Source: Terriglobia bacterium (GTDB lineage Bacteria; Acidobacteriota; Terriglobia; Bryobacterales; Bryobacteraceae). From it: a stretch of DNA of 64,000 nucleotides. Every line of letters begins with the position of its first letter. Positions within the stretch are counted from its first letter, which is position 1. This document shows, one piece after another, positions 33,814 through 42,283 of the stretch. A program made the translations under genes and the position numbers. Below the pieces are notes generated by a model. The model was not told the origin of the DNA. It saw only the letters and a list, made by a program, of their open reading frames with translations, and ran no database searches. The stretch lies in NCBI GenBank assembly GCA_020073265.1, contig JAIQFN010000011.1:50312-114311 (forward strand), given 5' to 3'.

Positions 33814-34535
33814 TGTTGGATACGCCTCAAGAAGAGCGGGGCCTGGACGATGAGTCGGGTCATCGGGGAGGAGCCTGGAAGGTCGCCTATGCCGATTTTG
33901 TCACCGCGTTGATGGCTCTTTTCATCGTGCTCTGGCTGGTCAGCGCCGGCCGTGAAGTGCGGGAGGCCGTCAGCGGGTACTTTCGCGATCCACGCGGCCA
34001 CCACCAATTGTCTGGAACCGCCCAGGCCGGCTCGGGAGAAAGCCTGGCGGTGGATCGCTCCACGGTTCAGCAGTTGCGGAAGAAAATGGAACAGGCCTTG
34101 CACGATCTGCCCGATTTCCAGAGATTTTCCAAGAACGTTCAGTTCACCGTGACGGGCGAGGGACTCCGCGTCGAGCTGATGGAAAAGGAGGGCGGCATGT
34201 TCTTTAGCACCGGCAGCCCCCGGCCTACCTCCGACGGAGAGCGGCTCTTTGATTTACTCGGCCAAGAACTGGGCGGACTGCCGAATCAAATCGCCATCGA
34301 AGGGCACACCGATGCCCGCGCCTTCCGTTCGCAAACTCCGGACTCCTACGGCAATTGGGAGCTTTCCTTCGACCGGGCCAACATGGCGCGTCGCATCATG
34401 GTGTCGGCTGGCCTGAGTTCGACGCAAGTCACCGAGATTCGCGGTTACGCGGATAACCGCACGCTCATATCCGCGGACCCCACCGATAGCCGAAACCGCC
34501 GCGTGTCCGTGATTGTGAAGTACCAGGACAAGTGA
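33813..34535 (+). CDS. motB: MotB-like stator subunit with OmpA-type peptidoglycan-binding domain
   Basis: The 240-residue protein has a short cytoplasmic N-terminus, then the single helix AYADFVTALMALFIVLWLVS with the ion-carrying aspartate (D28 within AYADF). A plug-like linker follows, then an OmpA/MotB peptidoglycan-binding domain from about residue 110 (EGHTDARAF, SFDRANMARRIM, RGYADNRTL, NRRVSVIV). The start overlaps motA by one base (TGATG). With motA it makes a complete stator pair. The chromosome segment around it contains no flagellum or chemotaxis genes, so the partner machine is elsewhere or different. Confidence 0.92.
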   Translation: MLDTPQEERGLDDESGHRGGAWKVAYADFVTALMALFIVLWLVSAGREVREAVSGYFRDPRGHHQLSGTAQAGSGESLAVDRSTVQQLRKKMEQALHDLPDFQRFSKNVQFTVTGEGLRVELMEKEGGMFFSTGSPRPTSDGERLFDLLGQELGGLPNQIAIEGHTDARAFRSQTPDSYGNWELSFDRANMARRIMVSAGLSSTQVTEIRGYADNRTLISADPTDSRNRRVSVIVKYQDK

Positions 34536-34554
34536 CGCTGAGCGATGCCGGCTG

Positions 34555-34740
34555 CGCGAGCTTGATAGACTAAGCTATTTTGGATACCTGCTCGAAGATC
34601 CAGCCAGTTGAGGAAGTGCGCGATCGTCCCGGCGATCGGGTGGCGCATGGGCGTGCCGGGCATCGGGAGGAACAAACCGGATGAGCGGGCCGAAGATTCT
34701 CGTGGTCCGGCTGGGATCGATGGGCGACGTGCTGGCCGCG
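34555..34740 (+). repeat. Direct repeat copy B (RfaE2-like remnant plus intact heptosyltransferase start)
   Basis: This is the partner of the repeat at 32405-32840. The 5' block (34555-34635) matches the promoter and first ~16 codons of the RfaE2-like gene. The 3' block (34660-34722) matches its last codons and the beginning of the heptosyltransferase. The middle of the RfaE2-like gene is missing. Confidence 0.75.
34580..34684 (+). pseudogene. RfaE2-like gene remnant with an in-frame internal deletion
   Basis: From the same TTG as in copy A the frame reads 34 codons: LDTCSKIQPVEEVRDR at the start and HREEQTG at the end, then TGA. Copy A is 348 nt and this copy 105 nt, a difference of exactly 81 codons, so the deletion kept the frame. 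The stop overlaps the heptosyltransferase ATG as ATGA, so the small ORF may still serve to couple translation. The nucleotidyltransferase core is gone. Confidence 0.7.
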
Positions 34741-35634
34741 CTTCCCGCGGCCGCCAGTTTGAAACACAGCATCCCGCATTCCCGGATCACCTGGGCCGTC
34801 GAACCACGCTGGAGCGTCCTGCTGGAGGGCAACCCTTACGTGGATTCGGTGTTGCTTGTCGATCGCCGCACACTGGCCGGCCTGCGCAGTGCGTGGCGCG
34901 CGCTGCGGGCGGAACGCTTCGATCTGGCGGTGGATTTTCAGGGCCTGATCAAGTCCGCGCTGGTGGCTAGCGTGGCGCGGCCCGACCGCATCTTCGGGTT
35001 CGCCGCCGGATTCGCCCGCGAGTCCGCGGCCACCTGGTTTTACTCGAACAAGGTGCAGACCCGCGCGCAGCACGCCGTCGACCGCAACCTGGAGCTGGCG
35101 GCCGCGGCTGGAGCATCCAGCATCCTGCGCACTTTTCCGCTGCCGGCCGGCGCTCCGGAAGGCGATTTGCCGGAGGGAGATTTTGTGCTCGCCAGCCCGC
35201 TAGCCGGCTGGGGCGCCAAGCAATGGCCGCTGGAGAACTACGCCGCGTTGGCGGAAAAGCTCCGCCACGATTGCGGGATGCCGCTGGTCCTGAATGTCCC
35301 GCATCCGATCCGGATGGAAGGCGTCAGGACGCATGTCTCGTCACTCCGGGGGCTGATCGACGCGACGCGTCGAGCCACGGCCATCGTCGGAGTCGACAGC
35401 GGACCGATGCACCTGGCGGCCGCCATCGGCAAGCCCGGCGTGGCCATTTTCGGACCCACCGACCCGGCGCGCAACGGACCCTGCGGCGGCACGTTCCGCG
35501 TTCTTCGCAGCCCTAGCGCCGCCACCACTTATCGCAGGACGGCGGAACCCGATGCGAGCATGCGCGACATTTCCCCGGATCAGGTTTTCACCGCGCTCGA
35601 AGCAATTCTTTCCGCCGCGAATCGACACGGATGA
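34681..35634 (+). CDS. Lipopolysaccharide heptosyltransferase-like glycosyltransferase (GT9)
   Basis: The 317-residue GT-B enzyme has the GT9 N-terminus KILVVRLGSMGDVLAALPA, then LAVDFQGLIKSALVA near residue 80. The nucleotide-sugar site contains ASPLAGWGAKQWPLENYA and VGVDSGPMHLAAAIGKPGVA near 240-260. GT9 enzymes such as WaaC/WaaF add ADP-heptose to the LPS inner core at the cytoplasmic face. Length is slightly below E. coli WaaC. GGGAGG lies 11 nt before the ATG, and the remnant ORF overlaps its start. An ICMT-like gene follows after 7 nt. Confidence 0.9.
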   Translation: MSGPKILVVRLGSMGDVLAALPAAASLKHSIPHSRITWAVEPRWSVLLEGNPYVDSVLLVDRRTLAGLRSAWRALRAERFDLAVDFQGLIKSALVASVARPDRIFGFAAGFARESAATWFYSNKVQTRAQHAVDRNLELAAAAGASSILRTFPLPAGAPEGDLPEGDFVLASPLAGWGAKQWPLENYAALAEKLRHDCGMPLVLNVPHPIRMEGVRTHVSSLRGLIDATRRATAIVGVDSGPMHLAAAIGKPGVAIFGPTDPARNGPCGGTFRVLRSPSAATTYRRTAEPDASMRDISPDQVFTALEAILSAANRHG

Positions 35635-35641
35635 CGCTGGG

Positions 35642-36199
35642 ATGAGTGTCTTCCCGAAGCCGTATGCGGATCTGGTCGCGCGCCTGCGGGTGACCACCGG
35701 CTTTGTTCTGGTCGCGGCATTTGCGTGGTTCTCGCGGCCGGACGCGCGTTCGTTGATTTTTGGCTTGCCGCTATCCGTGCTGGGGTTGCTGCTTCGGGCC
35801 TGGGCCTCCGGACACTTGGAAAAAGACGCGCGCCTGGCGACCGGAGGACCTTACGCGTATGTCCGCAACCCGCTCTACATCGGAACGCTGCTGGTGGCCG
35901 CGGGCCTGGTGCTCGCGTCCCAACGCTGGCTGCTGGCGGCGCTCTTCGCCCTGGTTTTCGCTCTGATCTATTTGCCGGCGATCGAACTCGAACAGCAACA
36001 TCTCGCAAAACTGTTTCCCGGCTTCGCTGCCTACGCGCAACGAGTTCCGGCGCTATGGCCCACACTGAAGCCGGCCCGCACTGGTCAACGGTTTCGATGG
36101 TCTTTGTACCAGCACAACCGCGAATACCAGGCTTTGCTCGGCTTCCTGGCCGGCGCCGCGCTGCTGATCGGCAAGGTTCTAGTACTGCACAACCCGTGA
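35642..36199 (+). CDS. Isoprenylcysteine carboxyl methyltransferase-like membrane protein
   Basis: The 185-residue protein has about four or five membrane helices and the ICMT/PEMT signature GPYAYVRNPLYIGTLL with a following E-x-x-H-L region (IELEQQHLAKLFPGFAAYAQRVP). In bacteria such proteins probably methylate lipids or small hydrophobic substrates with SAM at the membrane; the real substrate is not known. ATG 35642 lies 7 nt after the heptosyltransferase stop, so they are likely co-transcribed. The in-frame upstream ATG at 35552 lies inside the previous gene. Confidence 0.85.
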   Translation: MSVFPKPYADLVARLRVTTGFVLVAAFAWFSRPDARSLIFGLPLSVLGLLLRAWASGHLEKDARLATGGPYAYVRNPLYIGTLLVAAGLVLASQRWLLAALFALVFALIYLPAIELEQQHLAKLFPGFAAYAQRVPALWPTLKPARTGQRFRWSLYQHNREYQALLGFLAGAALLIGKVLVLHNP

Positions 36200-36222
36200 A
36201 ATCGGCGCATTCACCGCATACC

Positions 36223-36228
36223 TAGTAT
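36223..36228 (+). promoter_or_regulatory. -10 element of a likely leaderless promoter for glmS
   Basis: TAGTAT ends 9 nt before ATG 36238. There is no Shine-Dalgarno in the intervening CCTGAAGTC, and no ribozyme-like or riboswitch-like leader fits in the 38-nt gap to the previous gene. Confidence 0.5.
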
Positions 36229-36237
36229 CCTGAAGTC

Positions 36238-38094
36238 ATGTGTGGAATTGTGGGGTACATCGGCAACCGGCGCGCGGTGCCGATCATTCTGGACGGCCTG
36301 CGGCGGCTCGAATACCGCGGCTATGACTCGGCCGGCATCGCGGTCTTGAATGGTGACAATCATCTGTCCGTGCGCCGCGCTTCCGGCAAGCTCCGGAATC
36401 TGGAGGACGTCATCCGCGTGAATCCGATGGACGGCCCGTACGGCATCGGCCACACGCGCTGGGCCACGCACGGACGCCCCACCGAAGAGAACGCGCATCC
36501 GCACCGCGATTGCACCGGCGACATCGTGGTGGTGCACAACGGCATCGTCGAAAATTATCTGCAGCTCAAGCATCAGCTCCAGCTTGAAGGCCACAAGTTC
36601 GTCACCGAAACCGACACCGAAGTGGTGGCCCACCTGGTGGAGAAATACTACGACGGCAACCTGGAGGAAGCCGTTCGCAAGGCGGTGAAGGATCTTACCG
36701 GAGTCTTCGCATTGGGAATCATCGCCAGCTCGGACCCCAACAAGATCGTGGCGGCGCGCCTGGGACCGCCGGTAGTGATCGGCTTGGGCGACGGCGAGTA
36801 CTTCGTCGCCTCCGATGTGCCGGCCATCCTGAGCCACACGCGCGACATGTTTTTCCTGAATGACGGCGACCTGGCCGTGCTGACCCCGGAAGGCGTGCAC
36901 CTCACCGATTTCAACGGCCGCCTGGTGAAGCGCCCGGTGACGCACATCCTTTGGGATCCGATCATGGCCGAAAAGGGCGGCTACAAGCATTTCATGCTCA
37001 AAGAAATCTTTGAGCAGCCGCGCGCGGTGCGCGATACCATTCTCGGACGCGTGGGCCAGGAGTCCGGCCGCGTGTTTCTGGACGAGATGGACATCACCGA
37101 CAAGGCTTTCCGCGAGTTCACTTCCATCAAGCTGGTGGCCTGCGGAACCAGTTGGCACGCGGCGCTGGCCGGCAAGTTCATGATCGAAAAGCTCGCCCGC
37201 ATCCCCACCGAAGTGGACTACGGCAGCGAGTTCCGATATCGCAATCCGATCGTTTCCAAGCAGGACCTGACGGTGGTCATCTCTCAATCGGGCGAAACCG
37301 CCGACACGCTGGCGGCGCAGCGCGAAGCCAAGCAGAAGGGCTCCAAGACCCTGGCGATCTGCAACGTGGTCGGTGCGATGATCACCCGTGAAGCTTCGGG
37401 TACGCTTATGACGCACGCCGGCCCGGAAATCGGCGTCGCCTCCACCAAGGCTTTCAGTTCGCAGCTCACGGCGCTGTTCATCCTGGCCATGTACCTGGGC
37501 CAGGTGCGCGAGGCGTTGCCGCCGGAGGAATCGCAGGATCTGGTGCAGGAGCTGATCCGCCTGCCAGGAAAACTGGAGACCGTTCTGTCGCAGGACAGCA
37601 TCTACGATGAGCTGGTGAAAAAGCTGTTTCGCTCCACTGATTTTCTTTACCTCGGCCGCGGCGTTCATTTTCCGATCGCGCTGGAAGGCGCGCTGAAGCT
37701 GAAAGAAATTTCCTATATCCACGCCGAAGGCTACCCGGCCGGCGAGATGAAGCACGGCCCCAACGCGCTGATCGACGAGAACCTGCCGGTGGTGGTGCTG
37801 TGCACGCGTGACCGCAAGAGCGAAGCCAGCCGCCTGCGCTACGAAAAGACCCTGTCAAACATCCAGGAAGTGAAAGCGCGCAGCGGCATCGTCATCGCCG
37901 TGGTGTGCGACGACGATCGCGAAGAAGTGGGCAAGATGGCCGACCATGTGATTACCATTCCGCATAGCGACGAGTTGCTGCTGCCGATTCTGGAGATCGT
38001 GCCGTTGCAGCTTCTGGCCTATCACATCGCGGTACGGCGCGGTTGCGACGTGGATCAGCCGCGCAATCTGGCCAAGAGCGTCACGGTCGAGTGA
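36238..38094 (+). CDS. glmS: Glutamine-fructose-6-phosphate aminotransferase
   Basis: The 618-residue enzyme makes glucosamine-6-phosphate from fructose-6-phosphate and glutamine for peptidoglycan and LPS synthesis. C2 of MCGIVGYIG is the glutaminase nucleophile. The N-terminal amidotransferase domain has [20 protein letters not shown]. Two SIS domains follow, with [10 protein letters not shown], the catalytic-lysine region and the C-terminal KSVTVE. All parts are complete. No room exists upstream for a glmS ribozyme, which is normal outside Firmicutes. Its stop overlaps the yjbQ start as GTGA. Confidence 0.97.
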   Translation: MCGIVGYIGNRRAVPIILDGLRRLEYRGYDSAGIAVLNGDNHLSVRRASGKLRNLEDVIRVNPMDGPYGIGHTRWATHGRPTEENAHPHRDCTGDIVVVHNGIVENYLQLKHQLQLEGHKFVTETDTEVVAHLVEKYYDGNLEEAVRKAVKDLTGVFALGIIASSDPNKIVAARLGPPVVIGLGDGEYFVASDVPAILSHTRDMFFLNDGDLAVLTPEGVHLTDFNGRLVKRPVTHILWDPIMAEKGGYKHFMLKEIFEQPRAVRDTILGRVGQESGRVFLDEMDITDKAFREFTSIKLVACGTSWHAALAGKFMIEKLARIPTEVDYGSEFRYRNPIVSKQDLTVVISQSGETADTLAAQREAKQKGSKTLAICNVVGAMITREASGTLMTHAGPEIGVASTKAFSSQLTALFILAMYLGQVREALPPEESQDLVQELIRLPGKLETVLSQDSIYDELVKKLFRSTDFLYLGRGVHFPIALEGALKLKEISYIHAEGYPAGEMKHGPNALIDENLPVVVLCTRDRKSEASRLRYEKTLSNIQEVKARSGIVIAVVCDDDREEVGKMADHVITIPHSDELLLPILEIVPLQLLAYHIAVRRGCDVDQPRNLAKSVTVE

Positions 38095-38510
38095 AGCAGT
38101 CGACGCATCAGCTTCACATCGCGACGCATGGCAAGGGACTGTACGAGTTCACCAGCGAAATCGAAGCTTGGCTGCGCGCGCAACAGCCGCAGACCGGATT
38201 GCTCACGGTCTTTTGCCAACACACTTCCGCTTCGCTGCTGATTCAGGAGAATGCCGATCCCGACGTCGTGGCAGACCTGGCCGATTTCTTCGCTCGCCTG
38301 GTCCCGGAAGATACGCGGCTCTACCGCCACACCGCCGAGGGTCCTGACGACATGACGTCGCACATCCGTTCGGCGCTCACGGCGACGCAGCTTTCCATTC
38401 CGATCCGCAACGGGGCGCTGGCGCTGGGCACCTGGCAAGGCGTGTACCTGTTTGAACATCGCGAGCGGCCCCACCGCCGCAGCGTGGTCCTGCACCTGTT
38501 CAGCGATTGA
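38091..38510 (+). CDS. YjbQ family protein
   Basis: The 139-residue protein matches the YjbQ/UPF0047 family: [36 protein letters not shown] and [19 protein letters not shown], with conserved histidines and Asp/Glu that line one site. Some members have thiamine-phosphate synthase-like activity, but the physiological role is unsettled. The GTG start at 38091 overlaps the glmS stop (GTGA), so it is co-translated with glmS. It is followed at once by a REP-like repeat and a convergent gene. Confidence 0.9.
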   Translation: MKQSTHQLHIATHGKGLYEFTSEIEAWLRAQQPQTGLLTVFCQHTSASLLIQENADPDVVADLADFFARLVPEDTRLYRHTAEGPDDMTSHIRSALTATQLSIPIRNGALALGTWQGVYLFEHRERPHRRSVVLHLFSD

Positions 38511-38512
38511 CT

Positions 38513-38532
38513 GTGGCGCACGCACTCATGCG
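38513..38532. repeat. Degenerate single REP-like arm
   Basis: The first 15 nt are identical to the first arm of the four-hairpin element at 13131 (GTGGCGCACGCACTC), followed by ATGCG that gives a short CGCA-CTCA-TGCG hairpin. It lies between the convergent yjbQ and heparinase genes, and the stop codon of the heparinase gene (38526-38528, minus strand) lies inside it. Confidence 0.65.
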
Positions 38533-40313
38533 AACGCCCTGGCGCCCAGGCAAATCCTCGCTTCCAACCGCAGTGGTAGCACGCAGCGCCGCCGCACAAC
38601 CAAGAGCGGCACGCGATGTTTTTCGCCGAACACGCTGGATCTCCAGCTATCCACCACTTCGGCTCCCTCGCCCACGATCAGCCGGCGCCTAGCGTCGATT
38701 GACCCCAGATGCCACAGTTGCTCGACATCGTGCTCCCCGGCCGGCCCGTAAATTTCATCGACGACTAGCACCTGATCCGGCTTCTGAAACTCCACGCGCC
38801 GCCGATGGACGAACCCGGCGTACCGGCACTCGGCTTCGAGCGCATCGCACTCTGCGTTCGTGGTCCAGGAGAGGATGTTGACCTCGGGAGGATTCGTCCA
38901 GCCGAATGCTCCAGCCGGACTGGCTTGATCCAGACCATCGATGCGAATCGTGTTGTGCGCTCCGGTTCCGCGAAACCAATCCCGCTCGTCGCCGACATAG
39001 GCATAAGTTCCGGGATCGTCGAGAATCTCTTCGTCGCCGGAGCGGATCGCGATGCTTAGCGTGTCGGCGTGGCTGTGTCCGGCGCGCCAGGGTCCGAACG
39101 ATCCGGCATCCACAATGATGTGGTTGTCGCCGGCGACCATCACCGCGACGCCCGCATCCGGGAACAATCGCGATCCCCACTTCCCTGCCCTTGGATCGTT
39201 CACAGCCGCCGCAGCCCCCAGCCACCAGGCCGCGTGCGGATGAACATCCTGTGCCTCACTGCGCCAATCCCGCCGGTCCAGTAGAACTGAAGCCGTCGCG
39301 ATGCTCGCGCGCCCGAACCGATCGCGCTGTCCATAGGGATGAAACAGGCGGCCGCCGTCGTCGTCGCCCAGAAACGTCAGCCTGCGCGCTGGCCCGAGTG
39401 ACGCGTGCAGGTAGTCGGCCATGCGCTCCAACTTGTCCAGGTACGCCCGATCGGGCTTCCGCAGCGCCGCGTGCAAGAGAAACATATCCAGCGCGTAGAC
39501 ATGATAGTAGGTCGATTGCTCCACGTGGCTGCCGTCGGCATGCACCTGGCGCGCCATCTGGTCGCGCATGACATCGGCCCCCAGTTGTTCCCACAAGTCG
39601 CCGGGCGCGAGCAACACGCCCAGTGCATGCAATGCCAGCGCCTCACCCAGCAGATGCGTGTTCGGTGAAAAATAATAGGAAAGGTTGTTCTCCAGAAAGC
39701 AGCCGTGCTGATACAGCCTGGTGAGCCATTCCGATCGAAAACCGCCCGGAAGTTGGTGGCCAACGAAATGATAAACCCAAATCCAGGAAAGGGCGCGGAA
39801 CCCGACTTCGAGCGCGCTCGCCCAATTAATGCCGCGGGCGAGAGGATTCTGCTCGAACCAGCTCTCGAGCTGCGCGCGAATTTCTTCCAGGTTGGCGCCA
39901 TCGCCGGTGAACAGGTATGCCTGCGCGAGCGTCACCAGGTGCTGGTGGCGATTCAGCTCCCAAATCAGCTTGTGATCGCCCGCGCGCGCGGCATCCAGGT
40001 AGGGAATCCGCCGGAAATAGTCCAGCCCGGTCTCGATGCCGCGCAGGTAGTCGCGGCGCCAGCGAATCTCCGGCCCGGTGTCGATCGTCACGCCGAGGAG
40101 TGGAAACCGATGCCGCCGAATGTCGCCCGCCACGTCGATCACCTCGCGGGCAAAATCCGACCCAGCCAGCGCCCGAGCCACTTCGCTCGCATCCGGCGCT
40201 GGAAAACACGGCGAGAATTTCGGATCGAACTCGCGGCGAGGAGGCCTGGCCCATAGACGAATGTTCCCCAGCTCCTGCCTGATTCGGAAGGCAATTTCCG
40301 CAGGCGCCCGCAA
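38526..40313 (-). CDS. Heparinase II/III family polysaccharide lyase-like protein
   Basis: The 595-residue protein has an alpha-helical toroid (about 90-330; YHVYALDMFLLHAALR, WASALEVGFRALSWIWVY) and a C-terminal beta-sandwich of heparinase II/III type (about 380-590; AGHSHADTLSIAI, GTGAHNTIRIDG). The HSHAD and HNT motifs contain the usual catalytic or metal-site histidines. No signal peptide is present, as in many members of capsule or exopolysaccharide loci. The start is TTG 40313 with a TAGAAT element just upstream. It is divergent from the asparagine-synthase-like gene of the polysaccharide cluster. The C-terminal codons fall in a REP-like sequence. Confidence 0.87.
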   Translation of the reverse strand: MRAPAEIAFRIRQELGNIRLWARPPRREFDPKFSPCFPAPDASEVARALAGSDFAREVIDVAGDIRRHRFPLLGVTIDTGPEIRWRRDYLRGIETGLDYFRRIPYLDAARAGDHKLIWELNRHQHLVTLAQAYLFTGDGANLEEIRAQLESWFEQNPLARGINWASALEVGFRALSWIWVYHFVGHQLPGGFRSEWLTRLYQHGCFLENNLSYYFSPNTHLLGEALALHALGVLLAPGDLWEQLGADVMRDQMARQVHADGSHVEQSTYYHVYALDMFLLHAALRKPDRAYLDKLERMADYLHASLGPARRLTFLGDDDGGRLFHPYGQRDRFGRASIATASVLLDRRDWRSEAQDVHPHAAWWLGAAAAVNDPRAGKWGSRLFPDAGVAVMVAGDNHIIVDAGSFGPWRAGHSHADTLSIAIRSGDEEILDDPGTYAYVGDERDWFRGTGAHNTIRIDGLDQASPAGAFGWTNPPEVNILSWTTNAECDALEAECRYAGFVHRRRVEFQKPDQVLVVDEIYGPAGEHDVEQLWHLGSIDARRRLIVGEGAEVVDSWRSSVFGEKHRVPLLVVRRRCVLPLRLEARICLGARAFA

Positions 40314-40319
40314 AGCCTC

Positions 40320-40325
40320 ATTCTA
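40320..40325 (-). promoter_or_regulatory. -10 element of a likely leaderless promoter for the heparinase gene
   Basis: On the minus strand TAGAAT (five of six) ends 6 nt before TTG 40313. The intervening GAGGCT is too close to the start to serve as a standard ribosome binding site. Confidence 0.45.
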
Positions 40326-40386
40326 GCGTGCCAGCCCCCCCGCCCACGAACTGCGATAATGGTAAAGCGCGAAAGCGGCAAAGCCA

Positions 40387-42279
40387 ATGTGCGGCATTGC
40401 CGGACAGTTCCTGCGCGAGAGGAACGCCGATCTCTCACACATCTGCGCCATGTGCGACGAGATCCGGCACCGAGGTCCGGATCACGAAGGTTATCACGTC
40501 GAAGGCCGATGCGGTATCGGCATGCGCCGCCTCAGCATCATCGACCTCGGCACCGGCCAGCAGCCCATCGCCAACGAAGACGGAACCGTCCGGGTGGTCT
40601 TCAATGGCGAGATCTACAACTACCGGGAATTACGCGCCGATCTAATCGCCCATGGGCATCGCTTCAAGACCGCCAGCGACACCGAGGTTCTGGTTCATCT
40701 TTACGAACAGGAAGGCGCGAATGGTATTCAACGGCTGCGCGGCATGTTCGCCTATGCCATCTTCGATTCGCGCTCCCGTTCGATCCTGCTGGCGCGGGAT
40801 CGCTTCGGAAAAAAGCCGCTGTACTTCGCCATCCTTCCCGACGGCCTGTATTTCGCGAGCGAGCTGAAGTGCCTGCGCGCGGCCGGCGTGCCGCTGGACC
40901 CCGATCCCGAAGCCTTGCGGCTTTATCTGCTGCTCAACTACATTCCCGATCCCTGGAGCCCCTACCGCGCCGTCCGCAAGCTGGCGCCCGGGACCTGGCT
41001 GCGCTACTACGCCGACGGCCACACCCAGCAGGGGCGCTATTGGCAGCTCCCGGTCCCAGTCGAAGAGCCCGCCGCGGGCCTCACCGAAGACGTCGCGTGC
41101 CGGCAATTGCGGGAGGCTTTCGACGAATCGGTCCAGGTTCGCATGATCTCCGACGTGCCACTGGGGGCGTTTCTGAGCGGTGGCATCGACTCCAGCTCCG
41201 TGGTGGCGTCCATGGCATACGTCACTCAGGCGCCGGTGAAAACGTTTTCGATTGGCTTCGAAGAACCCGGATTTAACGAGCTTCCGCTAGCCGCCGCGGT
41301 CGCGCGGAAGTATCACACCGATCATCACGAGATCCTCGTGCGTCCCGACTCGGTCGGCCTGGTTTCGAAACTCGTGCGCCATTTTGGCGAACCCTTTGGC
41401 GATTCCTCCGCCATACCCACCTACCTGGTGTCCGAGTTCGCCGCGCGACACGTCAAAGTGGTTTTGACCGGGGATGGAGGCGACGAGCTGTTTGCGGGCT
41501 ACGACAGTTTCCTTGCCATCCAGCGCCGGCGCAAGCTGGATCGCATTCCCTTCGCGGCTCGAAGTGTCATTTCCGACATCGCCGATGCGCTCCCCTACTC
41601 CGCCTACGGAAAAAACTATCTGCGCATGATCAGCCGCGCCACGCCGCTGGAGCGCTATTTCGAAAATGGCTCGCCGCATTTCCTGCTCAGCCGCTTGCTG
41701 GCTCCCGAATGGATGCCGCCGGGCGATTCCGGATACCTGGCGCGAACGCTGGCGCATTGCCTGCTTCCCAACGGCGCCGACGTGCTCACGCAGGCGCTGT
41801 ATTTCGAGACGGCCGCGAAGCTCACCGGCGACATGCTGGTGAAGGTGGATCGCATGTCCATGGCGAATTCGCTGGAGGTGCGCTGCCCCATGCTCGATCA
41901 CAAGCTTGCGGAGCTGGCGGCGCGCATTCCGCATCGCTGGAAGTTAAGAAACGGGCGCGGCAAGGATATTCTTATCCAGGCGCTGGGCCACCGCCTGCCG
42001 CCCGAGCTGCTGCACCAGCCCAAACGCGGATTCGGAGTGCCGCTGGCCATCTGGTTCCGCGGGCCGCTGCGAAATTTCCTGTGGGACCATTTAACCGGAA
42101 GGTCGTTCCTGGACCGCGGGATCGCCTCGCCGGACTTCGTTCGTCATTTGCTGGCGGAACACGACCGCGGGCGCCGCAACAATTGCCACTACCTCTGGAA
42201 CCTGCTGATGCTGGAGCTGTGGTACCGCGACCTGGAAGAGCACCGCAATCCGCCCAAGGTCGCGCGGCTGTCGGCTTGA
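40387..42279 (+). CDS. asnB: Asparagine synthase (glutamine-hydrolysing) type amidotransferase
   Basis: The 630-residue protein has C2 of MCGIAGQF as glutaminase nucleophile, with IRHRGPDHEG and FNGEIYNYRELR. The synthetase domain contains the PPi loop LSGGIDSSSVVA and a later FGEPFGDSSAIPTYLVSE and LTGDGGDELFAGYD. In exopolysaccharide and exosortase loci such enzymes (XrtA-associated amidotransferases) probably amidate a sugar acid rather than make free asparagine. The neighbouring GT2 and DUF3473 deacetylase genes fit this. A GATAAT hexamer lies about 30 nt upstream. It leads the polysaccharide operon. Confidence 0.9.
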   Translation: MCGIAGQFLRERNADLSHICAMCDEIRHRGPDHEGYHVEGRCGIGMRRLSIIDLGTGQQPIANEDGTVRVVFNGEIYNYRELRADLIAHGHRFKTASDTEVLVHLYEQEGANGIQRLRGMFAYAIFDSRSRSILLARDRFGKKPLYFAILPDGLYFASELKCLRAAGVPLDPDPEALRLYLLLNYIPDPWSPYRAVRKLAPGTWLRYYADGHTQQGRYWQLPVPVEEPAAGLTEDVACRQLREAFDESVQVRMISDVPLGAFLSGGIDSSSVVASMAYVTQAPVKTFSIGFEEPGFNELPLAAAVARKYHTDHHEILVRPDSVGLVSKLVRHFGEPFGDSSAIPTYLVSEFAARHVKVVLTGDGGDELFAGYDSFLAIQRRRKLDRIPFAARSVISDIADALPYSAYGKNYLRMISRATPLERYFENGSPHFLLSRLLAPEWMPPGDSGYLARTLAHCLLPNGADVLTQALYFETAAKLTGDMLVKVDRMSMANSLEVRCPMLDHKLAELAARIPHRWKLRNGRGKDILIQALGHRLPPELLHQPKRGFGVPLAIWFRGPLRNFLWDHLTGRSFLDRGIASPDFVRHLLAEHDRGRRNNCHYLWNLLMLELWYRDLEEHRNPPKVARLSA

Positions 42280-42283
42280 AGCC

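Noticed and set aside
36190..36237. Possible glmS ribozyme upstream of glmS
   Set aside because: Only 38 nt separate it from the previous gene and the promoter appears to lie 9 nt before the start; the ribozyme needs well over 100 nt.
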